Part shown: positions 28,401 to 37,740 of the stretch, one piece after another
Numbering within the stretch: the first letter of the stretch is position 1
How the letters are laid out: each line of letters opens with the position of its first letter
Source of the DNA: Algoriphagus lacus
Lineage (GTDB): Bacteria; Bacteroidota; Bacteroidia; Cytophagales; Cyclobacteriaceae
Length of the DNA: 64,000 nucleotides
Assembly: GCF_003583985.1 (NCBI RefSeq)
Contig: NZ_QXML01000002.1
Span: 372,001-436,000 of the forward strand
Reading direction: 5' to 3'
Program-made: the position numbers and the translations under genes
The notes under the pieces: model-generated
Told to the model about the DNA's origin: nothing
Seen by the model: the letters and a program-made list of their open reading frames with translations, nothing else
The model's database searches: none

Positions 28401-29145
28401 TCTAGTGAACGAATACAACAACATGCTTTACAAGCTGGAAGCCAGTAAAAAAGTCCTGGCTTCCACCGAAAAGGAATCCGCCTGGCGAGAAATGGCCAAG
28501 CAAGTAGCCCACGAAATCAAAAATCCACTTACCCCGATGAAGTTGACCCTTCAGCATTTGCTTCGACTGGAGCAGGAGGGAAAGCTCGAGGATCAGGAAA
28601 AGCTTCGAAAGTCTCTTGAAACACTGATTCACCAAGTGGATGCATTAAGCGGAATCGCTTCTTCCTTTTCCACTTTTGCCAAAATGCCGCTTCCAAAAAA
28701 TGAACTGATGAATTTCAAAGGGGTGGTGATGAAGGTTTTGGAACTTTTCAAAAATGACAAGCGCATTCAGCTGGATTTTCAGGACGATTCCTACACGGAT
28801 GAAATTCCGATTATGGGAGATGACAAGCTATTTGGAAGGGTAATCTCCAATTTGATCATCAATGGTATTCAAGCAGCCAAGCAAGATTCTACTCCCCACA
28901 TCAAGATTTGGCTTTGGATGACTGAGCAAGCCGTGTTTTTGGAAATTACCGACAATGGAAAAGGTATTCCACTCGAACTTCGGGACAAGATTTTTATTCC
29001 AAATTTCAGCACCAAATCTACCGGTTCAGGACTGGGCTTGGCTATTGCAAAAAGCGGGGTAGAAACCGCCGGCGGAAAAATCTGGTTTGATACGGAGGTA
29101 GGGAAGGGCACTACATTCTATCTCACCTTTCCTCTGATTCAATAA
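25441..29145 (+). CDS. Large NtrY-like sensor histidine kinase
   Basis: A membrane sensor kinase of 1234 residues. The order is: an N-terminal anchor, an extracytoplasmic domain of roughly 180 residues, a block of about seven helices, a second large extracytoplasmic region, further helices, a HAMP-like linker (NLTLPFKLLTQKL), then the kinase core. The phospho-acceptor His is in VAHEIKNPLTP near residue 1024; the N-box region follows, then DNGKGIP near 1171 and a GSGLGLAIAKSG loop. The core resembles NtrY. No response regulator lies next to it. An in-frame TTG at 25405 lies inside the upstream terminator, so I start at the ATG. The signal is unknown. Confidence 0.88.
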   Translation: MSFHTRRLVILISVVSLLIVLVLNFFVFQKSEEEKYFEAVQHRVQRVDKQFDEDFIRVLMEVRPEDPITFERLGNPEHIHPFFLLDTSGKLLFWSDFTLTLDFSQLDLGKEYQLLEDPFGTFFVKIRKIKRNTTDYYLVQALRLIWPGSIENDYLKTGPNPDFFGNERFQLFANPSDGAFQVLSESGKAMFGISFQLGYEPVGRVSNTPLLIFICSLFLLYFLFSFDFLRKKWKEGHQWQTIGYGFLVLAAIRLSMLLLNFPGDFFEFALFDPVNYASSWLNPSLGDLLLNTFCLGFILGLVIYQLSSKTSFQKATFLKEGRNFEYGLIFTLVVSTVFFGLVWFLPRDLIFNSQWILDIRSIPTFDIFKALSFLILFLWGSVYVLLSLTLFSLLLSVQKEKRTYYHYLAILGLPVLAIALFSSFWLGVIWLIHLIFLFTIIRFELYQNIFRLGLDTFLTFFYASLITAIIAGISTFQTERERLIQSKTRFANQNLIENDVMTEFFLGDIFTRVKSDLFVQNRLADPLLSKDPVETKIRKIYLDNYFDQFEVVIRIFSASGQQIQGPAEASELRELRQQYVKSDYATGVRDLYFIRGKETTASNRFVAFIPIVRENNLLGTIYLELNQLRVQPGSVYPRLLLDRKYAEKLDPLSYDYAVFKERELLRSSGTFNYNQVEFLDDLDRNQLFESGILVQGYHHFGLRNGEEVIVLSSPTLSLSQFFGNISLFFVAFVFLTFLAILLNTLLKGYRDFEFNYSTKLQLYLNFAFFFPIIIISIITVGLLGGSYRDDLNRQYIEKASLIRSNLGAFFNNQNPTSVDRDLLNEEVNTLANTIASDIHLFTTQGFLESTNRPNIFDKKILAPWINPAAMSGILEKNQIQLLLDEKIGKLRYQTVYLAVPSQVDQSIIGILAVPFFESETELNSLISDVLSNIFNAFVIIFILFLIVSSFVSKNLTLPFKLLTQKLKTTNLENNEPMYWASKDEIGLLVNEYNNMLYKLEASKKVLASTEKESAWREMAKQVAHEIKNPLTPMKLTLQHLLRLEQEGKLEDQEKLRKSLETLIHQVDALSGIASSFSTFAKMPLPKNELMNFKGVVMKVLELFKNDKRIQLDFQDDSYTDEIPIMGDDKLFGRVISNLIINGIQAAKQDSTPHIKIWLWMTEQAVFLEITDNGKGIPLELRDKIFIPNFSTKSTGSGLGLAIAKSGVETAGGKIWFDTEVGKGTTFYLTFPLIQ

Positions 29146-29189
29146 ATAGGGCTTTTTAGTACCTTGAAAGAAATAGGCTGACAGTTTCA

Positions 29190-32100
29190 ATGCGATTTTG
29201 GATCATTTCCTGGATTTTGATTTTTTGCTTGAGTTGGTCTGCTCAGGCTCAGGAAAAATGCCGTTGGTTTCCTGCGGCCTATTTTGAAAATCCCGCTGAA
29301 CTGGATTCCCTTTCCTCCCTTCAGGAAAGTATCCGCATCACAGATAAAACGGGGAAAAATTATTCCTTCAAATATGATTTAAGCCGACGGACACTTCAGA
29401 TTGATTTTCCCGAAAATCAAACCCCGGATTCAGTTCAGGTTTGTTACAGGACCTTGGCCATTCGATTGGATCAACGATTTTCCAAAAGAACTTTGTTGGC
29501 CGATTACGATTCTACGGCATTATTCAAGGATAACCGAGTCCAGACTTTGCCGGATTTTGATATCCGGGAGGAGCTATTTCCTAGTAGCAATCTCTACAAA
29601 ACGGGTAGTCTGACACGGGGAGTTTCTTTTGGAAATACCCAAAATGTCTTTGTTAACTCTGCGCTGAATCTGCAGCTGGAAGGAGATATCGGAGAAAACC
29701 TGAAAATCCGAGCCAGCATTACTGATCAAAACGTTCCTTTCCAACCCGAGGGGAATACACAGCAAATCCAGGATTTCGACAATGTCCTGATTGAGTTGTT
29801 CAATGACAATTTCCGATTGGCGGCAGGTGATGTGGTGTTGCAGCAGCGGCAGTCTGAGTTTTTGCGTTATTACAAAAATGTCCAAGGCCTTCAGTTTACT
29901 TCCAAGTACAAGCTAAAAAACAACTGGGAGGCGAGTTCCCAGGGTTTTGTCTCGGTGGCCAAAGGGAAATTTGCTTCCATTCAAGTTCCGATTTTGGAAG
30001 GTGTTCTGGGGCCCTATCGGCTGAACGGGCCGAATAACGAGCGTTTTGTGGTGATTATGGCCAATTCGGAACGGGTGTTTTTGGATGGAAAACTTCTTCA
30101 GCGAGGGTTCAATGCCGATTATGTCATCGACTACAATCAAGCTGAAATCACCTTCACACCCAAAGTATTGATTACCCAATATTCCAGGGTAAGGGTGGAC
30201 TTTGAATATGCAGAGCGGAATTATTCCCGATCCATTTTGGGAGCAAATCATCTGCAGACTAACGGGAAGGTGGATTTCTATGTCAACTATTACCAGGAAA
30301 AAGACAACCGAAACCGGCCTTTGTTTACGGAATTGACTCAAGAGGAACAAGCCTTGCTGGCTTCTGTTGGTGATGAGGTGGAAAATGCCGTCATCCCGAG
30401 AATCGACTCGGTTGCTTTTGATCCCACCCGAATCTTGTATGAAAAGGTTACCTCGGAAAGCGATTTGGGAATCCCGGTGACCTTTTACCGTTATTCCACT
30501 GATCCGGAAGTGGCCCATTTTGCGCTTTCGTTCTCACAGGTGGGTTCCGGTTTGGGTGATTATCGTCGACTCAATCAACTCTCCAATGGGACGGTCTATG
30601 AATATGTACCGAGATTGAACGGACAGCCTCAGGGGGATTATTCCATTTTGACCCAATTGCCGGCTCCTGATACCCGAAGAATGACCACTGCCGGTACCCG
30701 GATAAAACTTGGGGAACATGAGAAAATCTATTCCGAAGTAGCACTTTCTTCGAGGGACAAGAATTTGTTTTCGGAACTGGACGACTCAGATAATGAAGGC
30801 TTGGGCTGGAAAATCGGGCTACAGTCTGAAGACCGTGAACTTGGTCTTTTCAAAGGCTATCGATTCAAAGGACTGACTGAATTCGAATACAATTCGACCA
30901 ACTTTAATTTCATCGACCGATTCAGATACATTGAGTTTGACCGGGATTGGGGGCTTTCTCAGGAAAAGCTGGAACAGGCAGCTGCAGAGCGGTTTTTTCT
31001 TACCCAAGTAGGCTTGGAGAAAGACGCACGAAATTCCTTCAATTACAAACTTTACCTCCGAAACCGGGAAAATGTCTTGAGCGGTTCCCAACACACTGCC
31101 AACTGGAATACTGAAATCGGTAAAAGACTCCGATTGCGCCAGGAATTTTTTAGGCTCAACAGTGAACAGGACACGCTGAATTCAGACTGGACCCGATATT
31201 TGGGCAATGCCAGTTTTCAGTCAAAAATCTTTGTTCCAGGCTATCAGTTTTCATTGGATCGCAATGCCCTTAAAAATTCCGAGACCGATTCGATAGTCAG
31301 TACGGCGATGAACTTCAAGGAGCATCTGGTTTTTTTGCGAAGCAATGATTCCTTGAGTTATGCCTTTTCGGCCGATGCAGCTTGGAGGGAAGACCGGCTT
31401 CCTGCTGCTGGGAAACTGGTAGATGACACGAGGGCCTTTACGTCCAATTTCACCTTTCGAAAGCAATGGGCGAATCACAGCCTGAGCAGCACATTCACCT
31501 ATCGGGAGTTGGAGTTTCTTCAGCGAGACTTGCCGACCGAGCTTACCCTGTTGGGGAAAGTCGATTATTCAGGGAATTTGGGTAAAAATCTGATCCGAAA
31601 TGAGGTGAGTTATGCGATCGGAAATGGCCGGGAACTTCAGCGGGAATTTGTCTATTTGCCTGCCACTAACGGAGACGGAACCCACACCTGGAGGGACGAC
31701 AATGGAGATGGAATCCAGCAACTCAACGAATTTTACCTTGCGATAAATCCGGAAGAAAAGCAGTACATCAAGATTTTTGTCCCGACCGACACGTACGTTC
31801 AAGCGTACACCAGTTTGCTCAATTACCGCATACAGGCCAATTTCCCACAGAGCTGGAAGGAATCAGGAGGGCTGCGTCAATTCCTGCATAAGTTTTCCAA
31901 TACCTCCAGTTTGAGTGTGGAAAAAAAGGTAACCTCCGATGATTTTTGGGACCGGGTGAATCCCTTTATCGGTTCGGTGGATCGGGAGCAGATTCTTTCG
32001 CTTCGGCAGATCATTCGGACCAGCTTTTTTTTCAACCGGGCTTCCGCCAAATACGGATTTGATCTTTCGCTTTTTGATTCCCAGTTGAAGCAATTGCTTT

Positions 32101-32654
32101 CCGGAGGGTTTGAAGACCAAATCCTGCAGGATTGGAAGCTCAATACCCGGTTCAACTTTAATTCTGTGATGACTTTGCGGATTATTGGAAGTACGGGTAA
32201 CCGGATTTCGGCTTCTGATTTTCTGGAAAACCGAAACTATACCGTTGAGCAGGCTTCAATTGGTCCCGAGTTGGCTTGGCAGCCGACACCCTTTTTCCGA
32301 ACTACCGGGTCTTATTCTTTCACAGGAAAACAAAACACCTCCAACCTGGAATTTGAAGAGAAAGCTAAAGTCCATCAGCTTGGTCTGGATATCCGATACG
32401 CGAAAGCTATCAAAACCACACTAACTGGAAATCTCAAATTCATCCAAATCGATTACAACGGTGAGGTAAATTCTCCTGTGGGCTATGAAATGCTACAGGC
32501 CTTGACTCCGGGAACAAACGTTACCTGGTCGCTCAACTGGCTGCAAAAGATCGGAGAGGGCCTACAGCTCAATCTCGTGTATGAAGGACGTAATTCCGAG
32601 GGCCTGGAGCGAGTGGTTCATATTGGCAGAATGCAAGTCTCCGCACTGTTTTGA
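29190..32654 (+). CDS. Large surface/outer-membrane protein of unknown function
   Basis: A 1154-residue secreted protein with a signal peptide (about residues 1-20, ending SAQAQ) followed by a mostly beta-strand-rich chain. Amphipathic strands such as LNLQLEGDIGENLKIRASI and VDFYVNYYQEKDN suggest a large outer-membrane barrel or surface domain. An EF-hand/dockerin-like calcium loop, DDNGDGIQQLNEF, occurs near residue 835. The end (MQVSALF) has the C-terminal Phe common in barrel proteins. I do not recognise a named family. It starts 44 bases after the kinase gene, in the same direction. Confidence 0.75.
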   Translation: MRFWIISWILIFCLSWSAQAQEKCRWFPAAYFENPAELDSLSSLQESIRITDKTGKNYSFKYDLSRRTLQIDFPENQTPDSVQVCYRTLAIRLDQRFSKRTLLADYDSTALFKDNRVQTLPDFDIREELFPSSNLYKTGSLTRGVSFGNTQNVFVNSALNLQLEGDIGENLKIRASITDQNVPFQPEGNTQQIQDFDNVLIELFNDNFRLAAGDVVLQQRQSEFLRYYKNVQGLQFTSKYKLKNNWEASSQGFVSVAKGKFASIQVPILEGVLGPYRLNGPNNERFVVIMANSERVFLDGKLLQRGFNADYVIDYNQAEITFTPKVLITQYSRVRVDFEYAERNYSRSILGANHLQTNGKVDFYVNYYQEKDNRNRPLFTELTQEEQALLASVGDEVENAVIPRIDSVAFDPTRILYEKVTSESDLGIPVTFYRYSTDPEVAHFALSFSQVGSGLGDYRRLNQLSNGTVYEYVPRLNGQPQGDYSILTQLPAPDTRRMTTAGTRIKLGEHEKIYSEVALSSRDKNLFSELDDSDNEGLGWKIGLQSEDRELGLFKGYRFKGLTEFEYNSTNFNFIDRFRYIEFDRDWGLSQEKLEQAAAERFFLTQVGLEKDARNSFNYKLYLRNRENVLSGSQHTANWNTEIGKRLRLRQEFFRLNSEQDTLNSDWTRYLGNASFQSKIFVPGYQFSLDRNALKNSETDSIVSTAMNFKEHLVFLRSNDSLSYAFSADAAWREDRLPAAGKLVDDTRAFTSNFTFRKQWANHSLSSTFTYRELEFLQRDLPTELTLLGKVDYSGNLGKNLIRNEVSYAIGNGRELQREFVYLPATNGDGTHTWRDDNGDGIQQLNEFYLAINPEEKQYIKIFVPTDTYVQAYTSLLNYRIQANFPQSWKESGGLRQFLHKFSNTSSLSVEKKVTSDDFWDRVNPFIGSVDREQILSLRQIIRTSFFFNRASAKYGFDLSLFDSQLKQLLSGGFEDQILQDWKLNTRFNFNSVMTLRIIGSTGNRISASDFLENRNYTVEQASIGPELAWQPTPFFRTTGSYSFTGKQNTSNLEFEEKAKVHQLGLDIRYAKAIKTTLTGNLKFIQIDYNGEVNSPVGYEMLQALTPGTNVTWSLNWLQKIGEGLQLNLVYEGRNSEGLERVVHIGRMQVSALF

Positions 32655-32664
32655 TAAAAAAATG

Positions 32665-32672
32665 TAACTTTG
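32665..32672 (+). promoter_or_regulatory. Candidate -7 promoter element upstream of the SDR gene
   Basis: TAACTTTG matches TAnnTTTG, 45 bases before the SDR start codon. No TTG is seen at the 19-base spacing. Confidence 0.4.
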
Positions 32673-32717
32673 CTTGCTGTAGTTAGTTGTCATGCTAATT
32701 ATTAAACTGCTAACAAA

Positions 32718-33422
32718 ATGAGCAAAAGTATTCTGGTCACAGGCGGTACAAAAGGAATCGGCCGGGCTATCGTTGAGCGATTTGCCAAGGAAGGATTTGA
32801 TATTTATACCTGTGCGAGAAACAGGCGTGATCTGGAGTCCTTGAAAACTCATTTGGAGGAAAATCACCCGGGAATCAAGGTATTGGCGATGGAAGCAGAC
32901 CTTTCAAAAAAAGAAGAAGTCACTCTGTTTTCCGAGGCTGTCAAAGCAGTGGAAATTCCTGATGTTTTGGTGAATAATACAGGCGTTTTTCTGCCAGGTT
33001 CGATTCACAATGAGCCCGAAGGAAACTTTGAATTTATGATTCAAACCAATCTTTTTTCAGCCTATTACCTCACCCGGGCATTTGTCAACGAGATGATCCA
33101 CAGAAAGTCCGGACATATTTTCAGCATGGGATCGATCGCGGGATTGACTGCCTATCCAAATGGAGGTAGCTATGCGGTGACCAAATGGGCGATGCTTGGC
33201 ATGACCAAGTGCCTCAGAGAAGAGCTAAAGCCACACTATGTCAAAGTCACTTCAATCCTTCCCGGTGCCACGCTGACCGACAGCTGGGCAGGAGTGGACC
33301 TGCCTATGGAGCGTTTTGTTCGTGCTCAGGATGTAGCCGAAAGCGTGTGGGGCGCTTATAACCTTTCCCCGCAAACTGTTGTTGAAGAAATTGTTATCCG
33401 CCCCCAACTAGGAGATATATAA
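32718..33422 (+). CDS. Short-chain dehydrogenase/reductase
   Basis: A classical SDR oxidoreductase of 234 residues using NAD(P)H. The Rossmann loop is TGGTKGIG (residues 8-15), the structural motif reads NNTG (86-89) in place of NNAG, and the catalytic set is S139, Y152 and K156 (GGSYAVTKWA). The cofactor preference may be NADPH because basic residues (ARNRRD) follow the second strand. Substrate unknown; it may resemble sepiapterin-reductase-like or FabG-like SDRs. Its stop is 3 bases before ispG, so the two are cotranscribed, though no pathway link is obvious. Confidence 0.9.
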   Translation: MSKSILVTGGTKGIGRAIVERFAKEGFDIYTCARNRRDLESLKTHLEENHPGIKVLAMEADLSKKEEVTLFSEAVKAVEIPDVLVNNTGVFLPGSIHNEPEGNFEFMIQTNLFSAYYLTRAFVNEMIHRKSGHIFSMGSIAGLTAYPNGGSYAVTKWAMLGMTKCLREELKPHYVKVTSILPGATLTDSWAGVDLPMERFVRAQDVAESVWGAYNLSPQTVVEEIVIRPQLGDI

Positions 33423-33425
33423 GCT

Positions 33426-35408
33426 ATGGAGTCACTGATCAACACCCTCGATTCCCTGTATTGCGATAGCTTAACGCGCTATTCAAGAAGAAAAACCATT
33501 CCCGTTCGCGTAGGTGATGTCATCATCGGCGGAGACAACCCGATTGTGGTTCAATCCATGACAACGGTTGACACTATGGATACACTTGGCTCGGTGGAGC
33601 AATCCATTCGGATGATCGAGTCGGGCTGTGAACTTATCCGAATCACGGCTCCAAGTATCAAGGAGGCCGAAAACCTCCGGAATATCAAAGCTGAGCTTCG
33701 CAAAAGAGGCTATCAGACCCCATTGGTTGCAGATATCCACTTCACTCCCAATGCCGCGGAACTTGCGGCCCGAATTGTGGAGAAAGTCCGTATCAATCCG
33801 GGCAACTACGCCGATAAAAAGAAATTTGAAGTAATCGACTATACCGATGCCAGCTACGCCGAAGAGTTGGACCGGATCCGCGATCGATTTTTGCCTTTGG
33901 TGAAAATCTGTAAGGAAAACGGGACAGCTATGCGAATCGGTACCAATCACGGCTCACTTTCTGACCGAATCATGAGCCGATACGGAGATACTCCAATTGG
34001 GATGGTGGAATCTGCATTGGAATTTCTCCGGATTTGCGAGGACGAAAAATTTTTCGACATCGTGGTTTCCATGAAGTCTTCCAATACCCAAGTGATGGTA
34101 CAGGCCTACCGACTTTTGGTGCAAAAGCTTAATGAAGGAAGATTTAAGCCATATCCACTTCACCTAGGAGTGACTGAGGCTGGAGAAGCAGAAGACGGGC
34201 GTATCAAATCAGCTGTGGGAATAGGAACCTTGCTTGAGGATGGATTGGGAGACACTGTTCGTGTTTCGTTGACCGAAGATCCGGAGTTTGAGGCGCCAGT
34301 TGCCAAAGCTCTGATCGATCGTTACACCGGTAGGTCAAATCATGCTCCGATTTCCTATATCTCTCAATATCCGATTACCCCATTCGAATACAACAAGCGG
34401 CACGTCTCCGAGATTTACAATTTTGGCGGACATAATGTGCCTCGGGTGATCACCGATATTTCCAAAATTGAAAAAATAACTGACCGCGAAATGAAGGCTG
34501 TCGGGCATTTCTATTTGCCGGAACTCGACAAGTGGAAAATGAACGATCAGGGTTGCGATTTTGTGTATTCGGGTTCCAATCCCATTCCTTTTATGCTTCC
34601 AAATGGCATGAAAGAGATTCAAAATTTCTCTGTTTGGGAAAAAGCTCCCGATCAAGTGAACAAGTTTCCGCTTTTCACTTTGGAAGAATTCAAGCAGGGA
34701 AAAAGATTCCATTCCGAGTTGAACTTCCTGGAAGTGTGGGATACCGAAATTGAGGAAACAATTGCTGCTGTAGCAGTCCGAAAGGATACGGTTCTAATTT
34801 TGAAAACTGCCAATACCCATTCCATGCCTGCTTTGAGACGGGCATTTGTGAGTTTGCTGGAGTCTAAGTCAGAAATTCCTGTGGTGGTCAAAGTTAGCTA
34901 TCCGGATCAATCTGCCGATATGACCACGCTCTATTCTGCCACGGATGTGGGAGGATTGCTGATTGACGGGCTTGGAGACGGGATTTTTATCTCTCTCGAA
35001 AAAGAAGGCGATCATTCCCGTCAGGAGATCCTTGACCAGATCAAGTTGCACAATTCAGTGGGTTTTGGAGTGCTTCAGGCAGCTCGTACAAGAATGTCCA
35101 AGACGGAATACATTTCCTGTCCTTCCTGTGGCAGAACATTGTTTGATTTACAGGAGACCACGGCGATGATCCGCAAGCGAACCGATCACCTGAAGGGAGT
35201 CAAAATCGGCATTATGGGCTGCATCGTAAACGGACCTGGTGAAATGGCCGATGCGGATTACGGTTATGTTGGTTCAGGAAAAGGAAAAATCACACTTTAC
35301 AAAGGGAAAGAAGTGATGAAAAAATCCGTTCCATCCGAAAAAGCAGTAGACGAATTGATCAACATCATCCGGGAAGATGGGATGTGGATCGAGCCGGAGA
35401 TGATTTAA
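33426..35408 (+). CDS. ispG: 4-hydroxy-3-methylbut-2-enyl diphosphate synthase, long form
   Basis: IspG (GcpE) converts MEcPP to HMBPP, the penultimate step of the MEP isoprenoid pathway. The TIM-barrel half starts with the family pattern PIVVQSMTTVDTMDT, and the C-terminal half carries the [4Fe-4S] ligands C565 and C568 (SCPSCGRT) and C599 (MGCIVNGPGE). At 660 residues it is the long form with a large central insertion, as known in Bacteroidota, chlamydiae and plants, against about 370 residues in E. coli. It follows the SDR gene by 3 bases. Confidence 0.96.
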   Translation: MESLINTLDSLYCDSLTRYSRRKTIPVRVGDVIIGGDNPIVVQSMTTVDTMDTLGSVEQSIRMIESGCELIRITAPSIKEAENLRNIKAELRKRGYQTPLVADIHFTPNAAELAARIVEKVRINPGNYADKKKFEVIDYTDASYAEELDRIRDRFLPLVKICKENGTAMRIGTNHGSLSDRIMSRYGDTPIGMVESALEFLRICEDEKFFDIVVSMKSSNTQVMVQAYRLLVQKLNEGRFKPYPLHLGVTEAGEAEDGRIKSAVGIGTLLEDGLGDTVRVSLTEDPEFEAPVAKALIDRYTGRSNHAPISYISQYPITPFEYNKRHVSEIYNFGGHNVPRVITDISKIEKITDREMKAVGHFYLPELDKWKMNDQGCDFVYSGSNPIPFMLPNGMKEIQNFSVWEKAPDQVNKFPLFTLEEFKQGKRFHSELNFLEVWDTEIEETIAAVAVRKDTVLILKTANTHSMPALRRAFVSLLESKSEIPVVVKVSYPDQSADMTTLYSATDVGGLLIDGLGDGIFISLEKEGDHSRQEILDQIKLHNSVGFGVLQAARTRMSKTEYISCPSCGRTLFDLQETTAMIRKRTDHLKGVKIGIMGCIVNGPGEMADADYGYVGSGKGKITLYKGKEVMKKSVPSEKAVDELINIIREDGMWIEPEMI

Positions 35409-35630
35409 TGAGCGCAGGATGCTGTGTGACTTGACGGGTTTCTGTCAGACATACTCTTGATCTCATTGAAAAGCTTTAAATAGAGCCTACTAAATCGGAA
35501 AGTGACAAGATTGTTTCGACAATTCAATCCGCTTGAATGGAGTCCTCCCATCCTAGTTCGAAAGCATATCTTTCAAAAAAATTAAACTTATCCTATCCTC
35601 AATCTGTTGAACTTTAAAATCTGAATCATC

Positions 35631-35825
35631 ATGGCAGAAAAAAATCAAGTAAAGGAATTCTTCAAGTTAGGAGAGGTGGGTAATTACTTTGTAAGGGTAT
35701 TTCAAAAGCCGGATCCCAACGCAAAATCCAATTTCAACCTGCGTATGATGCATGGAATCAACAAGATTTCGATTATCGTCTTCCTATTTGCGTTGATTGT
35801 GTGGACGGCCAAAAGGCTGATGTGA
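35631..35825 (+). CDS. Small single-helix membrane protein
   Basis: A 64-residue protein with a charged N-terminal part (FFKLGEVGNYFVRVF) and one membrane helix near the C-terminus (about 46-60), ending KRLM. The phrase NLRMMHGINKISI before the helix looks like a conserved family core of short Bacteroidota proteins (possibly the DUF6728 type, which I cannot confirm). Its own gap of 222 bases upstream and a terminator downstream make it a separate unit. Function unknown. Confidence 0.7.
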   Translation: MAEKNQVKEFFKLGEVGNYFVRVFQKPDPNAKSNFNLRMMHGINKISIIVFLFALIVWTAKRLM

Positions 35826-35884
35826 GGAGAAAAGGCCGAAATCCAGTCTTTATTGGATCAATAAATTTCAGTTTCTGAATTCCG

Positions 35885-35917
35885 AGGTGTTTATTTATTA
35901 AACACCTTTATTTTTTA
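35885..35917 (+). terminator. Terminator after the 64-residue protein gene
   Basis: AGGTGTTTA (35885-35893) pairs with TAAACACCT (35899-35907), followed by TTATTTTTT. Confidence 0.85.
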
Positions 35918-35946
35918 TATTCAGGTAGCCCATAATCACCTGACCT

Positions 35947-37023
35947 ATGCTAGAGTTTGTCCTTCCCTTTTTGATTCCTATGATATCCGGTTTGTTCCTT
36001 ACAGATACTGAGGAATTCTACACGTTGGAGGATTTTTCCAAAGTCAGGAAAATCGATACCCATACCCATCACAATTCGGAAAGTACAGCATTGGCCGAAG
36101 CCGGAATCGAGTCCAATTTTTTTCTCCTGACGGTCAATGTGGATGCTCCCAGCTATCCAGAACTCCCGGAACAGCTTCGATTGGCACTCCATCAAAAGGC
36201 AAAAAATCCAGAACACCTCGATTTTTTGTCCACCATTTCTCTCGAAGATTGGAGTTCTCCGGACTGGGCAGAAAAGGAAATTGCAAGAATAAGGGATTCT
36301 TTTGAAAAGGGTGCCCTCGGGATCAAAATCTGGAAAAACATCGGAATGACTTACAAGGATGAAAATGGCAAGTTCATCATGGCGGATCATCCCAGGCTCG
36401 AACCGATTTTTCGATTTCTCATTGGGCAGGATAAAACGCTGATGGCCCATTTGGGTGAGCCACGAAACTGCTGGCTTCCCCTGGAAGAAATGACCGTCAA
36501 CAATGACCGAACCTATTTCAAAGAGCATCCGGAGTATCACATGTACCTTCATCCGGAGTATCCCAGCTATGAGCAGCAAGTGGAAGCCAGAGACAATCTA
36601 CTGGCTAAATTCCCACAAATCCGCTTTGTGGGGGCGCATTTGGGAAGTGTGGAATGGAATGTGGACGAATTAGCCAAACGGCTTGACCGCTTTCCAAACA
36701 TGGCTGTGGATATGGCAGCACGAATTGGGCATCTCCAGTTTCAAAGCCAAAAGGATCGGGAAAAAGTCCGTGATTTTATCATCAAATACCAGGATCGGTT
36801 GATCTATGGAACTGACTTGGGAATCTCCGGGAATCCGGATGCAGAACGGGTAAAAGCCAATGCAAAAGCCACTTGGCTGGAAGATTGGAAGTATTTTGTT
36901 AGCGAAGACTGGATGGAAGTGGCCGAGGTAAATGGGGGATTTCAGGGCCAAAAGCTCCCCAAAGAAGTGGTGGACAAAATTTATTTCCACAATGCCGTGA
37001 AGTGGTTTCGACCAAATCTGTAA
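35947..37023 (+). CDS. Amidohydrolase-family metal-dependent hydrolase
   Basis: A 358-residue member of the amidohydrolase superfamily (Amidohydro_2-like TIM barrel). The metal-binding HxH is in KIDTHTHHNSES near residues 39-43. Later metal or substrate residues are in MAHLGEP near 170, FVGAHLGSVEWN near 225 and YGTDLG near 280. The first 18 residues are hydrophobic and could be a signal or anchor, or an early barrel strand. The substrate is not evident; relatives include decarboxylases and lactonases. The convergent gene on the other strand ends 8 bases downstream. Confidence 0.85.
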   Translation: MLEFVLPFLIPMISGLFLTDTEEFYTLEDFSKVRKIDTHTHHNSESTALAEAGIESNFFLLTVNVDAPSYPELPEQLRLALHQKAKNPEHLDFLSTISLEDWSSPDWAEKEIARIRDSFEKGALGIKIWKNIGMTYKDENGKFIMADHPRLEPIFRFLIGQDKTLMAHLGEPRNCWLPLEEMTVNNDRTYFKEHPEYHMYLHPEYPSYEQQVEARDNLLAKFPQIRFVGAHLGSVEWNVDELAKRLDRFPNMAVDMAARIGHLQFQSQKDREKVRDFIIKYQDRLIYGTDLGISGNPDAERVKANAKATWLEDWKYFVSEDWMEVAEVNGGFQGQKLPKEVVDKIYFHNAVKWFRPNL

Positions 37024-37031
37024 GGTCTTGA

Positions 37032-37655
37032 TCAGAAGGCTAAACCAATTCTTGCCACAAGACTGTGGAATTGGTAAAAAGTTTCCGTAATCGAATTATA
37101 TCCGGGAGGAAGGTTGGAATTCGTTAGTGGTCTGGGAGTAAGTCCCTGGTCAAAGAATCCCTGAAAATATCCTGCTTTCTGACTTTTGTAGGCAATGGTT
37201 AGGGTAAGTGAAGTCTTTCCTTTTTTTGCAGGCAACTTTACCCCGATGGAAGGGCTGTACATCAAGCCTCCTTCGTACCAGCTTTCATACCATTCTGTAT
37301 TTTCTTTTTTCTCCAAAATGGCTGAACCTCCCCCAAAATCAAGCCCTCCAATGAGCTGAGGTCGGTTTTCTTTTCCTAAAAACCCTCTCCAACCCAGCGC
37401 AAAAGGAATGATGGAAATCGATTCGTACTGGTCAAACCCCAGAGAAAATCCGACTACATGGTACTTGGAAATTTTTGCACCATGAAAAGTGATCAGCGAA
37501 AAACCCAGCCTGGAATCATGTTCACCATTCCAAAGTTCCTGGCCTTTACCAAACAAAGCGCCCACTTCTGTCTGATTGTAATAGACCTTATCCTGACCAT
37601 ATCCTGTGGAGATGAACAAAAGATAAATCACAAGAATCAGAAGGATTACTTTCAT
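37032..37655 (-). CDS. Putative outer-membrane beta-barrel protein
   Basis: A 207-residue secreted protein of unknown function. The start at 37655 gives a clean signal peptide (MKVILLILVIYLLFISTGYGQ); a longer in-frame reading from 37790 would add 45 residues without homology-like content and lose the signal, so I reject it. The mature chain has alternating strands with glycine and aromatic residues (FSLGFDQYESISIIPFALG) and ends VARIGLAF, with the C-terminal Phe typical of barrel proteins. It is convergent with the amidohydrolase. Confidence 0.72.
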   Translation of the reverse strand: MKVILLILVIYLLFISTGYGQDKVYYNQTEVGALFGKGQELWNGEHDSRLGFSLITFHGAKISKYHVVGFSLGFDQYESISIIPFALGWRGFLGKENRPQLIGGLDFGGGSAILEKKENTEWYESWYEGGLMYSPSIGVKLPAKKGKTSLTLTIAYKSQKAGYFQGFFDQGLTPRPLTNSNLPPGYNSITETFYQFHSLVARIGLAF

Positions 37656-37740
37656 TTTCTGAATGGGGTTACAATTGGAAAAGGTTATAGATTTCTCACA
37701 GTTGTAATATTTCCGGTGTACACAAATAGTGTGATTGGAT

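Noticed and set aside
29913-30518. 201-residue antisense frame inside the large surface protein gene
   Set aside because: The sense frame has a signal peptide and continuous beta-strand pattern; the antisense frame has none.
35950-36579. 209-residue antisense frame opposite the amidohydrolase
   Set aside because: The sense strand carries the metal motifs of a known superfamily.
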